DNA from: Pseudoroseicyclus aestuarii
GTDB lineage: Bacteria; Pseudomonadota; Alphaproteobacteria; Rhodobacterales; Rhodobacteraceae
DNA length: 64,000 nucleotides
Direction: 5' to 3'
NCBI RefSeq assembly: GCF_003217255.1
Contig: NZ_QJTE01000004.1
Coordinates: 124,001-188,000, forward strand
Shown: in pieces, positions 17,019-26,026 of the stretch
Position numbering within the stretch: the stretch's first letter is position 1
How the letters are laid out: every line of letters starts with the position of its first letter
Program-made: the position numbers and the translations under genes
Notes under the pieces: generated by a model
Databases searched by the model: none
Told to the model about the DNA's origin: nothing
Seen by the model: only the letters and a program-made list of their open reading frames with translations

Positions 17019-19469
17019 TCAGCGCTGTGCCTCTTTCGCGATCACGGCGGCGCCGATCTCGACATCCGCCTGCTGGCGCAGGTCGGCGGCGGAAAAGCCG
17101 GCCTCGATCCGGTAGCTGCCGCCGGTGACGCGCCAGCAGGCGCCGCCCTCGTCGTACCAGGCGAAGGCGCGCGGCGGCAGGCTCAGCATGACCTCGCGAC
17201 TTTCGCCCGGCTCAAGCGCGAGCTTCTCGAAGGCCTTCAGCTCGCGCACCGGGCGCGGCAGCGGGGCGCCATCCTCGCCGAGGTACAGCTGCACCACGGT
17301 GCTGCCGGCGCGGTCCCCGGTATTGCTGACGGTAAGGCGCGCCAGGGCGCCGTCCTCCGCCGCCTCGACCGCGAGGCCGGTCAGCGTGAAGTCGGTGTAG
17401 CTGAGGCCGAAGCCAAAGGGGAACAGCGGCTCGATCCCGACCTTGTCGTAGTGCCGGTAGCCGATGAAGACGCCTTCCTCGTAGCGGACCTTGCCGTCCT
17501 GTCCGGGATAGACCTCCGGGTCCTGGCTGAAGGTCGGGTTGTCCGCCCAGCGCCGCGGAAAGCTTTGCGGCAGGCGCCCACCCGGCTCCGCATCGCCGTA
17601 AAGGACGTCGGCAATGGCATGACCGGCCTCCTGCCCCGGATACCAGGCCTGCAGCACCGCCGGCGCGTCGTCCAGCCAGGGCATCTCGACCGGGCCGCCG
17701 GTCTGCAGCACGACGACGGTGCGCGGATTGGCGGCCACAACGCGGGCGATCAGATCGTCCTGCCGGCCCGGCAGCGCGATATCCTCAAGGTCGGAGCCCT
17801 CGGTGTCCCACTCTCCCGAGCGGCCGACGAAAAGGATCGCGGTCTCGGCCTCGCTGGCGGCGCGCACGGCCTCTTCGATGGCCTCCTCGCCCAGCGGCAG
17901 GCCGATCCCGGCATAGAGCGCGGCAAAGCCCAGCCCCACCTGGTCGAGGGAGGCGAATTCGATCAGCACCTCGGCCGGCTCTCCGGCGGTCAGGGCGATC
18001 TCGCCCAGCACCGGATCGCAGCCCTGCTCGAAGAAGGTGCGGCCGGGGGTCCACCCCTCCCAGGCGTCGGCGACGAGGGTGCCGTTCACGTATAGCCGCG
18101 AGAGGCCGACGGAATGCAGGCCGATGCGGTAGGTGCCGTCCGCCTCGGGCGTGAAGGTGCCGGTGACGCGGGCCGAGAAGTGTGTCGGATCGACCTTGCC
18201 GCCCGCCAGCGGCGGGTTCCAGAAGGCCTGCGCCTCCTCCATCGTATCGACATGCACCGGATCGCCCGAGAAATCGCGGCCCTCGTAGAAGGCGACCTGC
18301 AGATCGCCGGACCAGACAGGCTCGAAGCGGTGGTTGCTGCAGCCCTTGGCAAAGCGCAGGGCCTCCTCGCCCAGCCGCGCCGCAAGCCCGTCCCATGGGC
18401 TGATGGCATGCACCGGGTTCAGCTGCGCGGAGCCGCCGCCCATGATCCGCGCGACCTTGGCATTGGGGCCGATCACCGCGACGCGGCCGCCGGGCGTCAG
18501 CGGCAGAAGCCCCTCGTTCTTCAGGAGCACCGCGGCTTCCGCCCCGGCGCGGCGGATCAGCGCGCGATCCTCGGGCCGGTCCTCGGACCGTTCCTCGAAA
18601 GGGGCGCTGCCCTGCAGCGCACCCGTCCGCTCCATCAGGCGCAGCACGTTCAGCGCGCGGGTGCGGATCGTCTCGGGCGCGACCTCGCCCGCCTTGACCG
18701 CGGCGACCAGCTGGTCGCCCCGGTCGCGCGTCGGCCCCGGCATCTCGATGTCGAGACCGGCATTGACGCTATCGGCGGTGGAGTGAGAGCCGAACCAGTC
18801 CGACATCACCACGCCGTCATAGCCCCAGTCGCCGCGCAGCACCTCGGTCAGCAGCCAGCGGCTGTCGGAGGTATAGGGCCCGTTCAGCCGGTTGTAGGAG
18901 GACATGACGCCCCATGTCCCGGCCTCGCGCACCGCGTCCTCGAAGGGGCGCAGGTAGATCTCGCGCAGCGCCCGCTCGGAGACGACGGAATCCATCGTCA
19001 TCCGCTCGATCTCGCTCTCGTTGCCGGCGAAATGCTTGATCGTCGCCGAGACGCCGTTCTCCTGCAGGCCGCGGATATAGCCGACGGCCAGCGCGGCGGT
19101 CAGCTCCGCATCCTCGGAGTAGCATTCGAAGTTGCGGCCATTGGCGACCGAGCGGTGGATGTTCACCGTCGGCGCAAGCGAGACATGCGCCCCCTTGGCC
19201 TTGACCTCGCGCGCCAGCGCGGTGCCGATCTCCTGCGCCAGGGTGACGTTCCAGGTGGCGCCGATGGCGATGCCGACCGGGAAGGCCGCCGACTTCACGC
19301 CCCCGATGAGAGAGCCGCCGCCCCGCGCGCCGTTCGGCCCGTCGGTCACCCGCAGCTTGCCGATGCCCAGCCGCTCGATCGCCGGAAGCGACCAGAAATC
19401 CTCGCCCGAAAGCAGGCTGACCTGCTCCTCCAGCGTCAGTGCGTCCACCAGCTCGTTGATATCGGTCAT
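17019..19469 (-). CDS. GH3 beta-glucosidase with PA14 domain
   Basis: This glycoside hydrolase family 3 enzyme has 816 residues. The N-terminal barrel carries RVTDGPNGARG, KHFAGNESEIER (substrate-binding Lys-His) and VVMSDWFG, where the Asp (about residue 220) is the nucleophile. The second domain includes VAVIGPNAKVARIMGGGSA. A PA14-type lectin-like insertion spans about 380-530 (YRIGLHSVGLSRLYVNG). A C-terminal fibronectin-III-like domain closes the protein. This order (GH3 N, GH3 C split by PA14, FnIII) matches many bacterial beta-glucosidases. There is no signal peptide, so it probably acts on imported oligosaccharides. The ATG at 19469 has GGGAGG upstream. It is divergent from a PfkB kinase, suggesting use of a glycoside whose sugar is phosphorylated. 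Confidence 0.93.
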   Translation of the reverse strand: MTDINELVDALTLEEQVSLLSGEDFWSLPAIERLGIGKLRVTDGPNGARGGGSLIGGVKSAAFPVGIAIGATWNVTLAQEIGTALAREVKAKGAHVSLAPTVNIHRSVANGRNFECYSEDAELTAALAVGYIRGLQENGVSATIKHFAGNESEIERMTMDSVVSERALREIYLRPFEDAVREAGTWGVMSSYNRLNGPYTSDSRWLLTEVLRGDWGYDGVVMSDWFGSHSTADSVNAGLDIEMPGPTRDRGDQLVAAVKAGEVAPETIRTRALNVLRLMERTGALQGSAPFEERSEDRPEDRALIRRAGAEAAVLLKNEGLLPLTPGGRVAVIGPNAKVARIMGGGSAQLNPVHAISPWDGLAARLGEEALRFAKGCSNHRFEPVWSGDLQVAFYEGRDFSGDPVHVDTMEEAQAFWNPPLAGGKVDPTHFSARVTGTFTPEADGTYRIGLHSVGLSRLYVNGTLVADAWEGWTPGRTFFEQGCDPVLGEIALTAGEPAEVLIEFASLDQVGLGFAALYAGIGLPLGEEAIEEAVRAASEAETAILFVGRSGEWDTEGSDLEDIALPGRQDDLIARVVAANPRTVVVLQTGGPVEMPWLDDAPAVLQAWYPGQEAGHAIADVLYGDAEPGGRLPQSFPRRWADNPTFSQDPEVYPGQDGKVRYEEGVFIGYRHYDKVGIEPLFPFGFGLSYTDFTLTGLAVEAAEDGALARLTVSNTGDRAGSTVVQLYLGEDGAPLPRPVRELKAFEKLALEPGESREVMLSLPPRAFAWYDEGGACWRVTGGSYRIEAGFSAADLRQQADVEIGAAVIAKEAQR

Positions 19470-19549
19470 AAGGCCTCCCGTCCTCTTGGCCCCTGTCCTA
19501 GCGGGAACTCCGGCCAGCGCGCCACCGCCAATTCGGTGCCCCCACGCGG

Positions 19550-19620
19550 CCTCTTGCCGCGCCGGATATCTTGCGAAAGAGTGTCTGCCCCGGCCGCACC
19601 CCGCGGCCCCTGGCAAGAGG
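19550..19620 (+). promoter_or_regulatory. Inverted repeat covering the pfkB ribosome site
   Basis: CCTCTTGCC (19550-19558) and GGCAAGAGG (19612-19620) are perfect 9-base inverted repeats 53 bases apart. The right arm contains the Shine-Dalgarno sequence AAGAGG six bases before the PfkB start at 19627. Pairing of the arms in RNA would hide the ribosome site. Alternatively the arms are two half-operators in the divergent GH3-PfkB promoter region. Confidence 0.4.
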
Positions 19621-19626
19621 CGCTGA

Positions 19627-20493
19627 ATGACCGTCCTGAACATCGGCTCGATCAACTGGGACCGCGTCTACAGCGTGCCGCGCTTTCCGCAGCCGGGCGA
19701 GACTCTGGCCGCGACCTCGGCCTCGGTCGGGCTGGGCGGCAAGGGGCTGAACCAGAGCGTGGCGATCGCCCGCTCGGGCGGGCAGGTCCGTCACCTCGGC
19801 GCCATCGGCGCGGGGGACGAGGCGATGCTCGAGGCGCTGCGCGCGCAGGGGCTGGCGCTGGAGGAGATCGCGCAGGTGACCGGCGCGCTGACCGGCAGCG
19901 CGACGATCTTCGTCGATGCGGAGGCCGAGAACCTGATCGTCCTCGATCCCGGCGCCAATGCCCGGATCGAGGAGGCGGCGGTGGCGCAGGCGCTGACCCG
20001 CATGGCCAAGGGCGACTGGGCCTTGCTGCAGAACGAGACCAACATGCTGGGCCGCGGCGCGGCCCTCGCCCGCGAGGCCGGGCTGCGCGTGGCGCTGGCC
20101 GCCGCGCCTTTCGATGCAGAGGCGGTGCTGCCGCTGCTGGACCGTATCGACCTGCTGGCGGTGAACGAGATCGAGCTTGCCCAGCTGCAGGAGGCCGGCG
20201 GCACCCTGCCCGAGGGGCTGGCGGTGCTCGTCACCCTTGGCGCCGAGGGGGCGGAGTATCGCGCTGGCGGCCAGAGCATCCGCGCCGCGGCCCACAGGGT
20301 CGAGGCCGTCGATACCACCGGCGCCGGCGACACGGTGCTTGGCGCCTTTCTCGCCCGCCTCGATGCCGGCGAGGGGCCGGAGGCCGCGCTGCGCTACGCC
20401 ATGGCCGCCGGCGCGCTGCAGGTCACCCGCCCCGGCGCCGCCGCCGCGATCCCGCGGCAGGACGAGGTCGAAGCGCTGCTGGCCAAGGGCTGA
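19627..20493 (+). CDS. PfkB-family sugar kinase (ribokinase-like)
   Basis: This kinase has 288 residues. PfkB signature 1 is around GGKGLNQSVAIARSGG (residues 38-53) and signature 2 is DTTGAGDTVLGAFLARL (near 234), with the catalytic Asp in GAGD. The start INWDRVY and NEIELAQLQ are typical of the ribokinase subfamily. The substrate is not defined; ribose, deoxyribose or a ketose are possible, and position opposite a beta-glucosidase suggests a sugar-catabolic role. It has an AAGAGG ribosome site within a possible sequestering inverted repeat. It converges with the HTH regulator 39 bases downstream. Confidence 0.9.
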   Translation: MTVLNIGSINWDRVYSVPRFPQPGETLAATSASVGLGGKGLNQSVAIARSGGQVRHLGAIGAGDEAMLEALRAQGLALEEIAQVTGALTGSATIFVDAEAENLIVLDPGANARIEEAAVAQALTRMAKGDWALLQNETNMLGRGAALAREAGLRVALAAAPFDAEAVLPLLDRIDLLAVNEIELAQLQEAGGTLPEGLAVLVTLGAEGAEYRAGGQSIRAAAHRVEAVDTTGAGDTVLGAFLARLDAGEGPEAALRYAMAAGALQVTRPGAAAAIPRQDEVEALLAKG

Positions 20494-20532
20494 CCGGCGC
20501 CTGCCCGCGCCCCGGCCTCGAAGCGTGCCGTT

Positions 20533-21333
20533 TTAGCCGCCGACGCCGAAGGGCTCTGACCGGGTGGCGAAGTAGCTGCGCACGATGGGATCGAGCTTCA
20601 GGCTGTCCGCCGCATAAAGACCGCAGCCCTGCACCGCCTGGCGCAGGGGCGTGGCCTCGGGCACCCGCCGGGTGATGACCTGCGAGGCGAAGGGCGCGCG
20701 GTGCGGGTGCCAGCCGATGCCAAAGGTCATGCCGGTCAGGTAATTCCCCTGATGCTGATGCGCGGCATAGAGGATCGTCTGGCCGAAGCTGTCGACGACG
20801 CCGCGCACCTTCTCGATCACGAAAATGCGGTCGCCGCGCAGCACGACCTGCCCTTCGAAGCGCGAGCGGACGGTCTTGTCGAAATCGGGATCGCGCACGC
20901 GTCCGAGGTAGCGCGAGAGGACATGGTCCCCCTGCTGGTAGAACTCCATCAGCCCGCATTGCACCTGCCCCGGCCAGGTCGGCGTCAGGAAGAAGTAGTG
21001 GTGATGGCCGATGTAGCGGCGTAGCAGCGGCAGCTCTCCGGGCTGGGGTCGCAGCGCCTCGATCAGCGGCAGTACCTGCAGCGGCGCCTCGCTCCGGCGG
21101 CGCTGGCGCAGGCGCGCCGGATCGCCCAGCAGCGCTGCCTCCGGCAGGTCGAAGAACAGGCACAGCCGGCGCATGTTATGCGCCGAGGGCATCGCCGCCC
21201 CCTTCAGATAGCGTTCCATCTGCTGGCGATTGAGGCCGATCTCGCGGCAGATCGCCGAGACGGAGCGCTGCTCCGCGCAAAGGCTGCGAAGATTTTTCGA
21301 GAAAATCTCCTGTTTTTCGTGCCGGGTCGGCAT
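20533..21333 (-). CDS. HTH (XRE-like) transcriptional regulator of the adjacent operon
   Basis: The protein has 266 residues. The first 60 form a lambda-repressor-like helix-turn-helix (SVSAICREIGLNRQQMERYLKG, then PSAHNMRRLCLFFDL). The remaining 200 residues form a folded domain I cannot assign to a family, with conserved-looking aromatic stretches (YIGHHHYFFLTP and HQHQGNYLTGMTFGIGWHPH); it probably senses a small ligand. It is divergent from the CocE-importer-S9 operon, with direct repeats in the shared 129-base promoter region, which suggests it regulates both itself and that operon. The start at 21333 fits the beginning of the HTH. Confidence 0.8.
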   Translation of the reverse strand: MPTRHEKQEIFSKNLRSLCAEQRSVSAICREIGLNRQQMERYLKGAAMPSAHNMRRLCLFFDLPEAALLGDPARLRQRRRSEAPLQVLPLIEALRPQPGELPLLRRYIGHHHYFFLTPTWPGQVQCGLMEFYQQGDHVLSRYLGRVRDPDFDKTVRSRFEGQVVLRGDRIFVIEKVRGVVDSFGQTILYAAHQHQGNYLTGMTFGIGWHPHRAPFASQVITRRVPEATPLRQAVQGCGLYAADSLKLDPIVRSYFATRSEPFGVGG

Positions 21334-21363
21334 GGATTTTCCGCGCCCTTCAACGCCTCCGCT

Positions 21364-21403
21364 TAAAGTCGCGCAAGTACGTGTAAAGCCGCGAAATTGT
21401 CAA
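21364..21403 (-). promoter_or_regulatory. Regulator promoter with paired direct-repeat operator
   Basis: TAAAGTCGCG (21364-21373) and TAAAGCCGCG (21384-21393) are direct repeats exactly 20 bases apart, so they face the same side of the helix. They overlap a minus-strand promoter candidate: TTGACA at 21398-21403 and TACTTG at 21374-21379 (18-base spacing). This is a natural binding site for the neighbouring HTH protein and implies autoregulation. A weaker plus-strand promoter (TTGTCA 21397, TATGCC 21421) could drive the operon. Confidence 0.5.
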
Positions 21404-21462
21404 GGGGAAAGGCCGGGCTCTATGCCCGTGGCAACACCAGACGGAAAGGATCCGGACCGCCC

Positions 21463-23445
21463 ATGACACGCCCCATCGTCGAGACGCCAGACATGTCGAT
21501 CCCGCTGCCGGACGGGACCACCCTTTCGGCGCGGGTCTGGATGCCGCGCGATGCCGCCGCGCAGCCGGTACCGGCGATCCTCGAGTTCCTGCCCTACCGC
21601 AAGCGCGACGGCACCGCCGCCCGCGACGCCCGCAACCACCCCTGGTTCGCGCAGAACGGCTATGCCGCGATCCGCGTCGACATGCGCGGCTGCGGCGACA
21701 GCGAGGGGCTGTTCGACGACGAGTATTCCGAGACCGAGATGCGCGATTGCGAGGCGGTGATCGCCTGGATCGCGGCGCAGCCCTGGTGCACCGGCAAGCT
21801 GGGGATGATCGGCATCTCCTGGGGCGGGTTCAACGGGCTGCAGCTGGCCGCCCGCCGGCCCGAGCCGCTGAAGGCCGTGGTCACCATCTGCTCCAGCGCC
21901 GACCGCTATGCGGACGACATTCACTACAAGGGCGGCTGCCTGCTGGGCGAGAACATCGGCTGGGCCTCGACCGTGCTGTCCTGGTTTTCGTCCGCGCCGG
22001 ACCCCGAGATCGTCGGGGACCGCTGGCGCGACATGTGGATCGAGCGGCTCGAGAACACGCCCTTCCTCGCCCGCACCTGGCACGAGCACCAGCATTACGA
22101 CGACTACTGGAAGCACGGCTCGGTCTGCGAGGACTGGTCGTCCATCGAGGCGGCCGTGCTGACCGTGGGCGGCTGGCACGACGGCTACCGCGACACGATC
22201 TCGAAGCTGGTCAGCAACCTCGATGCGCCGGTCAAGGGCATCGTCGGCCCCTGGAACCACAAGTATCCGCATATGGCCGTGCCCGGCCCGCGCATCGGCT
22301 TCCTGCAGGAGGCGCTGCGCTGGTGGGACCGCTGGCTCAAGGACGAGGAAACGGGCGTCGAGGACGACCCGGCCTATACCGCCTGGCTGATGGACAGCGT
22401 CGCGCCCGACATCGGGCTCGAGCATCGCCCCGGCCGCTGGGTGACCGAGGCCGAATGGCCCTCGCCCCGGATCGAGGCGCGCGAGATGCCGCTGGGCTTC
22501 GGCACGCTGTACGCCCGGGACCCGGCGCCCTTCCCGCAGATCGCCGCCCCCTCGACCGCCGTTGGCATGGGCACGGGCGAGTTCTTCCCCTTCGGCTTCG
22601 GCCCCGGAGAGCTGCCGGACGACCAGCGCGGCGATGACGCGCTTTCGGCCTGTTTCGACGGTGCGCCCGTGGCCGAGACGACCGATATCGTCGGCGCCCC
22701 GCGCATCGCGCTGCGGGTGGCGACCGACCAGCCCAAGGCGCAGCTGGCCGTGCGGCTGTGCGATCTGCGGCCCGACGGGACCTCGGCCCTGATCACCATG
22801 GGCGTCTTCAACCTGCGCCACCGCGAAGGGCGCGAGCAGCCCGTGGCGATGCCGGTGGGCGAGACGGTCGACATCGCCTTCGACCTCGACCAGATCGCCT
22901 ATCGCCTACCCGAGGGGCACCGCCTGCGGATCGCCGTCTCGACCAGCTACTGGCCCTTCATCTGGCCCGAGGCCGCGCCGGTCACCGCCACGATCAGCGG
23001 CGGCGCGCTGACCCTGCCCGTCCGCCCCACGGCGCAGGGCGACGAGCGCCGTTTCCCCGAGCCCGAGGCCGCCCCCGAGCTGCCGCAGCGCGCCCATGGC
23101 GAGCGGCAGGAGGACAAGCGGATCGAGACCGACGTGACCACCGGCGAGACGCGGATCACCATCTCGGGCACCGTGCCGCCGACCGAGGACCTGACCCACG
23201 GCCTTGTCACCTCGAGCCGGATGGAAGAGGTCTGGAGCATCCGCAAGGGCGATCCCGCCAGCGCCAATGTCGACATGACATGGGAGCGGAGCACCGGGCG
23301 CGGCGACTGGCAGACGCGCACCGTCACCCGCACCCGCCTCTGGGCCGATGCGGAGCACTTCCACATCGTCCAGCGCCTCGAGGCCTACGAGGGCAAGCGC
23401 ATGGTCTTCCACCGCGACTTCCAGGACAGCGTCGCGCGGCTCTGA
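21463..23445 (+). CDS. CocE/NonD-family acyl hydrolase
   Basis: This 660-residue protein belongs to the X-Pro dipeptidyl-peptidase/CocE superfamily. The alpha/beta-hydrolase core has the nucleophile Ser119 in GISWGG, the Asp candidate in GGWHDGYRDT and the His in GPWNHKYPHM. The C-terminal third is the jelly-roll domain of this family (VATDQPKAQLAVRLCDLRP). Members hydrolyse esters or N-terminal X-Pro peptides; which one cannot be decided from sequence. There is no signal peptide. The first gene of a tight operon, it is followed by a peptide-type importer and an S9 peptidase. The ATG at 21463 has GGAAAGGA upstream; the longer frame from 21397 is not supported. Confidence 0.9.
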   Translation: MTRPIVETPDMSIPLPDGTTLSARVWMPRDAAAQPVPAILEFLPYRKRDGTAARDARNHPWFAQNGYAAIRVDMRGCGDSEGLFDDEYSETEMRDCEAVIAWIAAQPWCTGKLGMIGISWGGFNGLQLAARRPEPLKAVVTICSSADRYADDIHYKGGCLLGENIGWASTVLSWFSSAPDPEIVGDRWRDMWIERLENTPFLARTWHEHQHYDDYWKHGSVCEDWSSIEAAVLTVGGWHDGYRDTISKLVSNLDAPVKGIVGPWNHKYPHMAVPGPRIGFLQEALRWWDRWLKDEETGVEDDPAYTAWLMDSVAPDIGLEHRPGRWVTEAEWPSPRIEAREMPLGFGTLYARDPAPFPQIAAPSTAVGMGTGEFFPFGFGPGELPDDQRGDDALSACFDGAPVAETTDIVGAPRIALRVATDQPKAQLAVRLCDLRPDGTSALITMGVFNLRHREGREQPVAMPVGETVDIAFDLDQIAYRLPEGHRLRIAVSTSYWPFIWPEAAPVTATISGGALTLPVRPTAQGDERRFPEPEAAPELPQRAHGERQEDKRIETDVTTGETRITISGTVPPTEDLTHGLVTSSRMEEVWSIRKGDPASANVDMTWERSTGRGDWQTRTVTRTRLWADAEHFHIVQRLEAYEGKRMVFHRDFQDSVARL

Positions 23446-23499
23446 CCGCGCGCCACCCATTTCGCGCCACACCGGCGCAGCAGAGACGAAAGGTACGAC

Positions 23500-25071
23500 A
23501 TGATCCGCACCCCCTACCGCCTGACTCGCCGCGGCCTTCTGGGCCATGGCCTCGCCGCCGGCGGCCTTGCCGCCCTGCCCGCGACCCGCGCGCTGGCGCA
23601 GACCTCGGACGAGGGCGGCCGCCTGCGCGCGCGCCTCTACGCCGATATCCAGAACCTCGACCCGGCCTTCTGGACCTCGGCCTCCGACGCGCTGGTGATG
23701 GAGTGCATCTACGCCTTTGCGATGCAGTTCGAGACCGGGACCGACCAGTTCACCGCCCAGCCCGTCGCCTTCAGCCGGATCGAGCAGGTGGACGACACCC
23801 ATATCGAGTTCGAGCTGCACGAAGGGATCATGTACTCGGGCGACTACGGCGAGATGACCGCCGAGGACGTCAAGTTCTCCTACGAGCGGATCGCCGACCC
23901 GGAGGTCGACAGCCCCTATGCCGAGGACTGGGCCCAGCTCGACCACGTCGAGGTCACGGGCAAGTACAGCGGCACCATCGTGCTCAAGGCGCCCTTCGCG
24001 CCGCTGTTCAATTCGACGCTGCCGGCCACCAGCGGGATCATCCTGCCGCAGGCCGCGATCGAGGCCGCGGGCGGGCAGTTCACCACCGAGCCGCCGGTCT
24101 ATTCAGGCCCCTACCGCATCCGCAGCTGGGAGCCGCGCACCCGCGTCGTGCTTGAGCGGAACCCCGACTTCACCCTTTTCGAGGTGGAATTCGACGAGAT
24201 CGAGCTGATCCCGATCGAAGATCCCAAGACCGCCGAGCTGGGCTTCGAGGCGGGCGACATCGACCATGCGCAGACCTCGATCTCCTCGATGGCGCGCTAT
24301 GCCGAGACGCCGCCCGCGCGCGGCAGCTTCCAGCGGTTCACCGGCCTGAACTACTACTGGCTGGGCATGAACGAGGGCAACGCCGACCTCGCCGACCAGA
24401 ACATCCGCCGCGCGATCCAGCACGGTATCAGCCGCGAGGCCGTGGTCGAGGCCGCCTATCTCGGCGCTGCCGAACCCGCCGCCGGCATCATCGCGCCGGG
24501 GCTGACTGGCCACCGCGAGGCGAACCTTTACGACTACGACCCGGAGCGGGCGCGCCAGCTTCTGGACGAGGCGGGCGCCTCGGGCCTGCGCGTCAGCCTC
24601 GCAATCCAGCAGACGGCCGAGGATCTGGCCGCCGCGCAGGTGATCCAGGCGCTGCTCGCCGATATCGGCGTCATGGTGCAGATCGACCAGTACGAGAGCG
24701 GCACCTTCTGGAGCCTCGGCGTCGAATCCGAGGGGGACCAGTGGCGCGATCTGCAACTGTTCCTCTTCAGCTTCACGATGCAGCCCGATCCCAGCTGGGC
24801 GACCGTCTGGTTCACCCCGGCGCAGGTCGGCGTCTGGAACTGGCAGCGCTTCGACAATGCCGAATACGCAGAGCTTCATCGCGCCGCGGCGAGCGAGCTG
24901 GACACCGAGGCCCGCGCCGAGATGTACGTGCGGATGCAGGACCTGATGGAGGAATCGGGCGACTTCGTCTTCCTGACCTTCGAGCCGGTCGGCATCCTGA
25001 CGGCGGATGGCGTGGAGGACGCGATGCGCCCCGACGGCACCCCGATCCTGCCGCGCTTTACCCGCAGCTAA
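23500..25071 (+). CDS. Peptide-type ABC transporter substrate-binding protein (family 5), importer 2, Tat-type signal
   Basis: The protein has 523 residues. The N terminus LTRRGLLGHGLAAGG with the following Ala-rich stretch and ALAQ is a twin-arginine signal, unlike the Sec signal of importer 1's binding protein. The mature part is SBP_bac_5 (ADIQNLDPAFWTS, FSRIEQVDDTHIEFELHEGI, VYSGPYRIRSWEPRTRVVLERNP). Sequence similarity to the importer 1 protein is clearly low, so the two are not a recent duplication. It lies 54 bases after the hydrolase and 10 bases before the permease. The ligand is probably a peptide or peptide-like compound. Confidence 0.9.
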   Translation: MIRTPYRLTRRGLLGHGLAAGGLAALPATRALAQTSDEGGRLRARLYADIQNLDPAFWTSASDALVMECIYAFAMQFETGTDQFTAQPVAFSRIEQVDDTHIEFELHEGIMYSGDYGEMTAEDVKFSYERIADPEVDSPYAEDWAQLDHVEVTGKYSGTIVLKAPFAPLFNSTLPATSGIILPQAAIEAAGGQFTTEPPVYSGPYRIRSWEPRTRVVLERNPDFTLFEVEFDEIELIPIEDPKTAELGFEAGDIDHAQTSISSMARYAETPPARGSFQRFTGLNYYWLGMNEGNADLADQNIRRAIQHGISREAVVEAAYLGAAEPAAGIIAPGLTGHREANLYDYDPERARQLLDEAGASGLRVSLAIQQTAEDLAAAQVIQALLADIGVMVQIDQYESGTFWSLGVESEGDQWRDLQLFLFSFTMQPDPSWATVWFTPAQVGVWNWQRFDNAEYAELHRAAASELDTEARAEMYVRMQDLMEESGDFVFLTFEPVGILTADGVEDAMRPDGTPILPRFTRS

Positions 25072-25081
25072 GGACCGGTTC

Positions 25082-26026
25082 ATGCTGAGTTACGGGCTGA
25101 AACGGCTGGGGCTTTCGGTGGCGGTCGTCGTGATCGTCATCGCTGCCCTCTTCGTGATGATCTACGCGGTGCCGGGCGATCCGGCCCGCGTGGCGCTGGG
25201 GCCGCGCGCCTCTGACGCGCTGGTGGCAGAGCTGCGGGCGCGCCTCGGCCTCGACCTGCCGATCTGGAGCCAGATCCTGCGCTTCTACGGATCGATCCTG
25301 CAGGGTGATCTCGGGCGCGACGTGATCTCCGGCGCGCCGGTCCTCAAGGTCATCCTCGCGCAATTGCCCGACACGCTGCGCCTCGTCGGCGGGGCGATGC
25401 TGGTGGCGGTGGTGCCCGGCATCGTGCTGGGCGTGATCTCGGCCACGCATCGCGGCAGCGCCATCGACCGGCTGACCTCGGTCCTGTCGGTCTCGGTCAT
25501 GGCGGTGCCCTCCTTCGTGATCGCGATCTACCTTCTGCTGATCTTCTCGATCAACCTCGGCTGGTTCCCGGCCATCGGCGCGGGCCAGGGTTTCTGGGAC
25601 GTGGCGCATCGGCTGGTCCTGCCCTCTCTCGCGCTGGGGCTGGCCTGGATCGGCTACACGGCGCGGATACTGCGCGCCTCCATGCTCGAGGTGACGGGAC
25701 AGAGCCACGTGCGCACCGCCCGCGCCTTCGGCATCTCGGACCGGCGCATCATGTACGACTACGTGCTGCGCATCGCGATCCTGCCGACGATCACCGTGCT
25801 CGGCCTCGGCATCGGGCAGATGCTGTCCGGCGCCGTCTTCGCCGAGATCGTCTTCGGCCGCCCCGGCATCGGCAAGCTGGTCTACGACGCGATCCTCGCG
25901 CGGAACTATCCGGTCGTCACCGGCACCGTCCTCTTCACCACCGTCTTCTTCGTGGCGGTCAACCTCGCCGCCGATCTGCTGATCGCCTGGCTCGACCCGA
26001 GGGTGCGTCATGACCTTGCACACTGA
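25082..26026 (+). CDS. Peptide-type ABC transporter permease (DppB-like), importer 2
   Basis: This six-helix permease has 314 residues and begins MLSYGLKRLGLSVAVVVIVI, the typical DppB N-terminal helix. VPGDPARVALGPRA is the family periplasmic segment, and HVRTARAFGISDRRIMYDYVLR is the ATPase-coupling loop. The start at 25082 follows the binding-protein stop by 10 bases; the longer frame from 25007 lies inside that gene. The end overlaps the next permease by 17 bases. Confidence 0.93.
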   Translation: MLSYGLKRLGLSVAVVVIVIAALFVMIYAVPGDPARVALGPRASDALVAELRARLGLDLPIWSQILRFYGSILQGDLGRDVISGAPVLKVILAQLPDTLRLVGGAMLVAVVPGIVLGVISATHRGSAIDRLTSVLSVSVMAVPSFVIAIYLLLIFSINLGWFPAIGAGQGFWDVAHRLVLPSLALGLAWIGYTARILRASMLEVTGQSHVRTARAFGISDRRIMYDYVLRIAILPTITVLGLGIGQMLSGAVFAEIVFGRPGIGKLVYDAILARNYPVVTGTVLFTTVFFVAVNLAADLLIAWLDPRVRHDLAH

